A stretch of 64,000 nucleotides of DNA from Okeania sp. KiyG1 (GTDB taxonomy: Bacteria; Cyanobacteriota; Cyanobacteriia; Cyanobacteriales; Microcoleaceae): NCBI RefSeq assembly GCF_014132355.1, contig NZ_BLZO01000039.1:35368-99367 (forward strand), written 5' to 3'. Below, one piece after another: positions 62,204-64,000 of the stretch; the first letter of the stretch is position 1, and every line of letters starts with the position of its first letter. The position numbers and the translations under genes are program-made. The notes under the pieces are model-generated. The model saw nothing but the letters and a program-made list of their open reading frames with translations, did no database searches and was not told the origin of the DNA.

Positions 62204-63410
62204 TTTAGGTGTTTTTTGATTCCCTAATTTTTAAGAATTTCCTGGGGAATACGGAGCTAACAGCTATTATACCAATTCCTAAAAGTAACGCTATACTTGG
62301 GTAAGACTTCAGTTATTAATTAATCAAAACAGTTAGAATCACCTTTTTGCTAAAAATAGCCCAGTTAATGTTTATTATTCTTACTTCTCTCCTACTCCCC
62401 TACTCTCTACTTCCCTCCCAGGAGGAGGGCGAGGGTGGGTCCCCTACTCAATAAAATGTAGAAAAATTTTTGAGAAATGGTATTAGTATTCAGCGCTTCC
62501 TTTCCTTTCCAACGGAGATGCTTCCCTACGGGATGCTACGCAAACGCACAGGGAATCCCCTCGCATTCAGCAATTAATAATGAATAATTACTTCTCAGGT
62601 TTAGGAAGGAGGTTTTGACAGTAACTTTTTATATAATGTTCCTCCTCCAGGGGAGCTACGAATTGCGGACGGGTCAGTTCTAACTAAGTCAGAAGTCAGA
62701 AGTCAGTAGGGGCGAATGGCCATTTGCTAACGCAAAGCTGTCGCTAACGCCCGTACAGAAGTTATTTTTGTAACGGGGATTTGAGCAACTATAGCAATAT
62801 GATTTTAGTTGTGAGATATTGGATACTTTTGTTCTAGGGAATAGGGAATAGGTATGGAGGGAATAGGGAATAGGGAATAGGGAAGAAACGAATACATAAG
62901 AATCAGAAAACTGCTATATTCTATGCTTTAAAGGAACACTTCAATTCTCACATCTGATTCCTGATTGCTATATCCAAAAATATTGCGTCTTAAAAGGTGG
63001 GGTTTTAGACCCTTATGATTTTGATAAATAAAATTTAAGAACTGACAGTACCGACAGTACCAAAGAAATACTGAAATTATCAATACCCCATCTCCAATAT
63101 TTCTTCTTTTCTTCCTTTCTTCCCTCCTGACTTGCTCTTCCTGACTCGGTCTTCCTCACAACAGTTATTTATAAGTATTCAACGGAACATGATATTATTC
63201 TTTCTCTATTTCAAAGGTTACTTTTACCGAATTTTTGTGGTCTAAAACCTCTCCTTTTAAGGAAAAAAAAAGAGAATATTTCATATTTCAAGCCTCCTTA
63301 TTGCAGAGGTACTGATAACTGATAACTGATAACTGAAAGTACCTTCCCCAAAATTAATAGCTGATAGCTAATAGCTGACGGCTGTTTGTACAGTATTCCA
63401 CAGGAAATGC
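62204..63410. repeat. 1.2-kb repeat-filled gap in the pot locus
   Basis: Contains CCCCTACT octamers, a GGGAATA heptamer array (62833-62882) flanked by CTATAGCA and TGCTATA (62770-62918), a single family D right end (GGAACATGATAT, 63184-63195), a family A copy (63218-63340) with CTGATAA heptamers, and the right end of a family G element (63356-63414). I see no gene. Confidence 0.65.
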
Positions 63411-64000
63411 TTACTCTAATTGCTCAACAAAAAGGGCAGATATTACCAACATCAAAGAAGCTATTAACATTAAAGTAGATATAGCATTAATTGCTGGTGT
63501 TACGGAAAATTTAATCATACCATAAACGAATAATGGTAATGTCGTCGAACCTACTCCCGCAGTAAAAAAAGTTATCACAAAATCATCTAGTGACAAGGTA
63601 AAAGCTAATAAAGCAGCACTAAAAATTCCCGGCCAAATCAAAGGTAAAGTAATACGAAAAAAGGTTCGCCATTCATTAGCACCTAAATCTAAAGCAGCTT
63701 CCTCTAAAGCTGGGTCAAGTTCAGCTACCCGCGCTCTGACAGTTACCACAACAAAAGAGATACAAAATGCTATATGACCAATAATTACTGTAGGTAAACC
63801 TAGCACTAGACGAATGCCTAAAAATTTTCTATTAGTTGAAAACTTAGAGAAAAGAAAACTAATAAAGAAAGTCCTATAGTAATTTCTGGAATAATGATTG
63901 GTAGAAAAAGTATTGCCTCCAATACAGTCCGTCCGGGAAAACGAAAACGTTCCAATGCTAAGGCAATCATAGTACCAAAAATTGTGGCGATGATTGTCGA
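63411..64000 (-). pseudogene. potC: Spermidine/putrescine permease PotC, frameshifted, right edge cut
   Basis: Inner-membrane permease of the polyamine importer. The visible part reads STIIATIFGTMIALALERFR, then ILFLPIIIPEITIGLSLLVF and FQLIENF in one frame. In the next it reads IRLVLGLPTVIIGHIAF, then the EAA loop ELDPALEEAALDLGANEWRT and FFRITLPLIWPGIFSAALLA. The shift lies at the plus-strand A5 run 63820-63824; six A would give ENFLGIRLVLGLPT. All family motifs are intact, so a sequencing error is plausible. The stop TAA (63411-63413) is part of the GTAAGCATTTCC end of a family G element. The start lies beyond the right edge. Confidence 0.85.

Noticed and set aside
1-64000. tRNA or rRNA genes
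   Set aside because: I looked for T-loop GGTTCGA patterns; the one at 13687-13693 has no cloverleaf around it.

Overview
The window looks like chromosome of a filamentous, non-heterocystous marine cyanobacterium of the Trichodesmium/Okeania kind. The reasons are low GC, very frequent HIP1 octamers (GCGATCGC), an IleRS carrying the cyanobacterial CAAD membrane domain, PEP-CTERM, RTX and SLH surface proteins, Uma2 and four-helix-bundle families, and low coding density. Intergenic space is filled with heptanucleotide STRR arrays and short terminal-inverted-repeat elements (MITE-like). The genus is an inference.

Layout. 1-5 kb: end of trpS, a metF-family gene, a frameshifted DUF2358 gene, lpxD and a DUF1232 gene. 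5-10.4 kb: a 17-bp minisatellite, a decayed Ig/RTX adhesin pseudogene broken by two MITE-like insertions, and a secreted PEP-CTERM trypsin-like protease. 10.4-16.2 kb: an IS fragment, two frameshifted hydrolase-like genes, a 97-bp tandem array, a ferrochelatase-like protein with a polyhistidine tail, and a b-type cytochrome. 16.5-20.7 kb: a divergent LysR/iron-alcohol-dehydrogenase pair and an RTX protein. 21.3-31.4 kb, the most interesting block: a trypsin-VMAP / MoxR AAA+ / vWA-like conflict system of the ternary VMAP type, with Trypco1, and three FGE-sulfatase (C-type-lectin fold) domains whose C-termini look like variable regions of a diversity-generating retroelement (DGR). No reverse transcriptase or template repeat is visible here, so any DGR would act from elsewhere. 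31.4-43.9 kb: DUF4926 and NYN remnants, ileS-CAAD, a TPR-CHAT protease, two exported or membrane unknowns, and purL. 44-56.5 kb: remnants (xisH, NB-ARC), a pentapeptide membrane protein, an FAD oxidoreductase with SLH domain, Uma2 nucleases, DUF4058, and a STAND NTPase followed in frame by a TPR protein. 56.5-64 kb: a polyamine ABC transporter locus (potA, potD, potC) stretched out by repeats, with a patatin-like lipase inside.

Themes. (1) A regulated, possibly diversifying conflict system. (2) Several short-repeat families whose ends supply stop codons or C-termini to host genes. (3) At least six genes interrupted by a single-base change, most in A/T homopolymers. These could be sequencing errors or real decay, and raw reads would decide.
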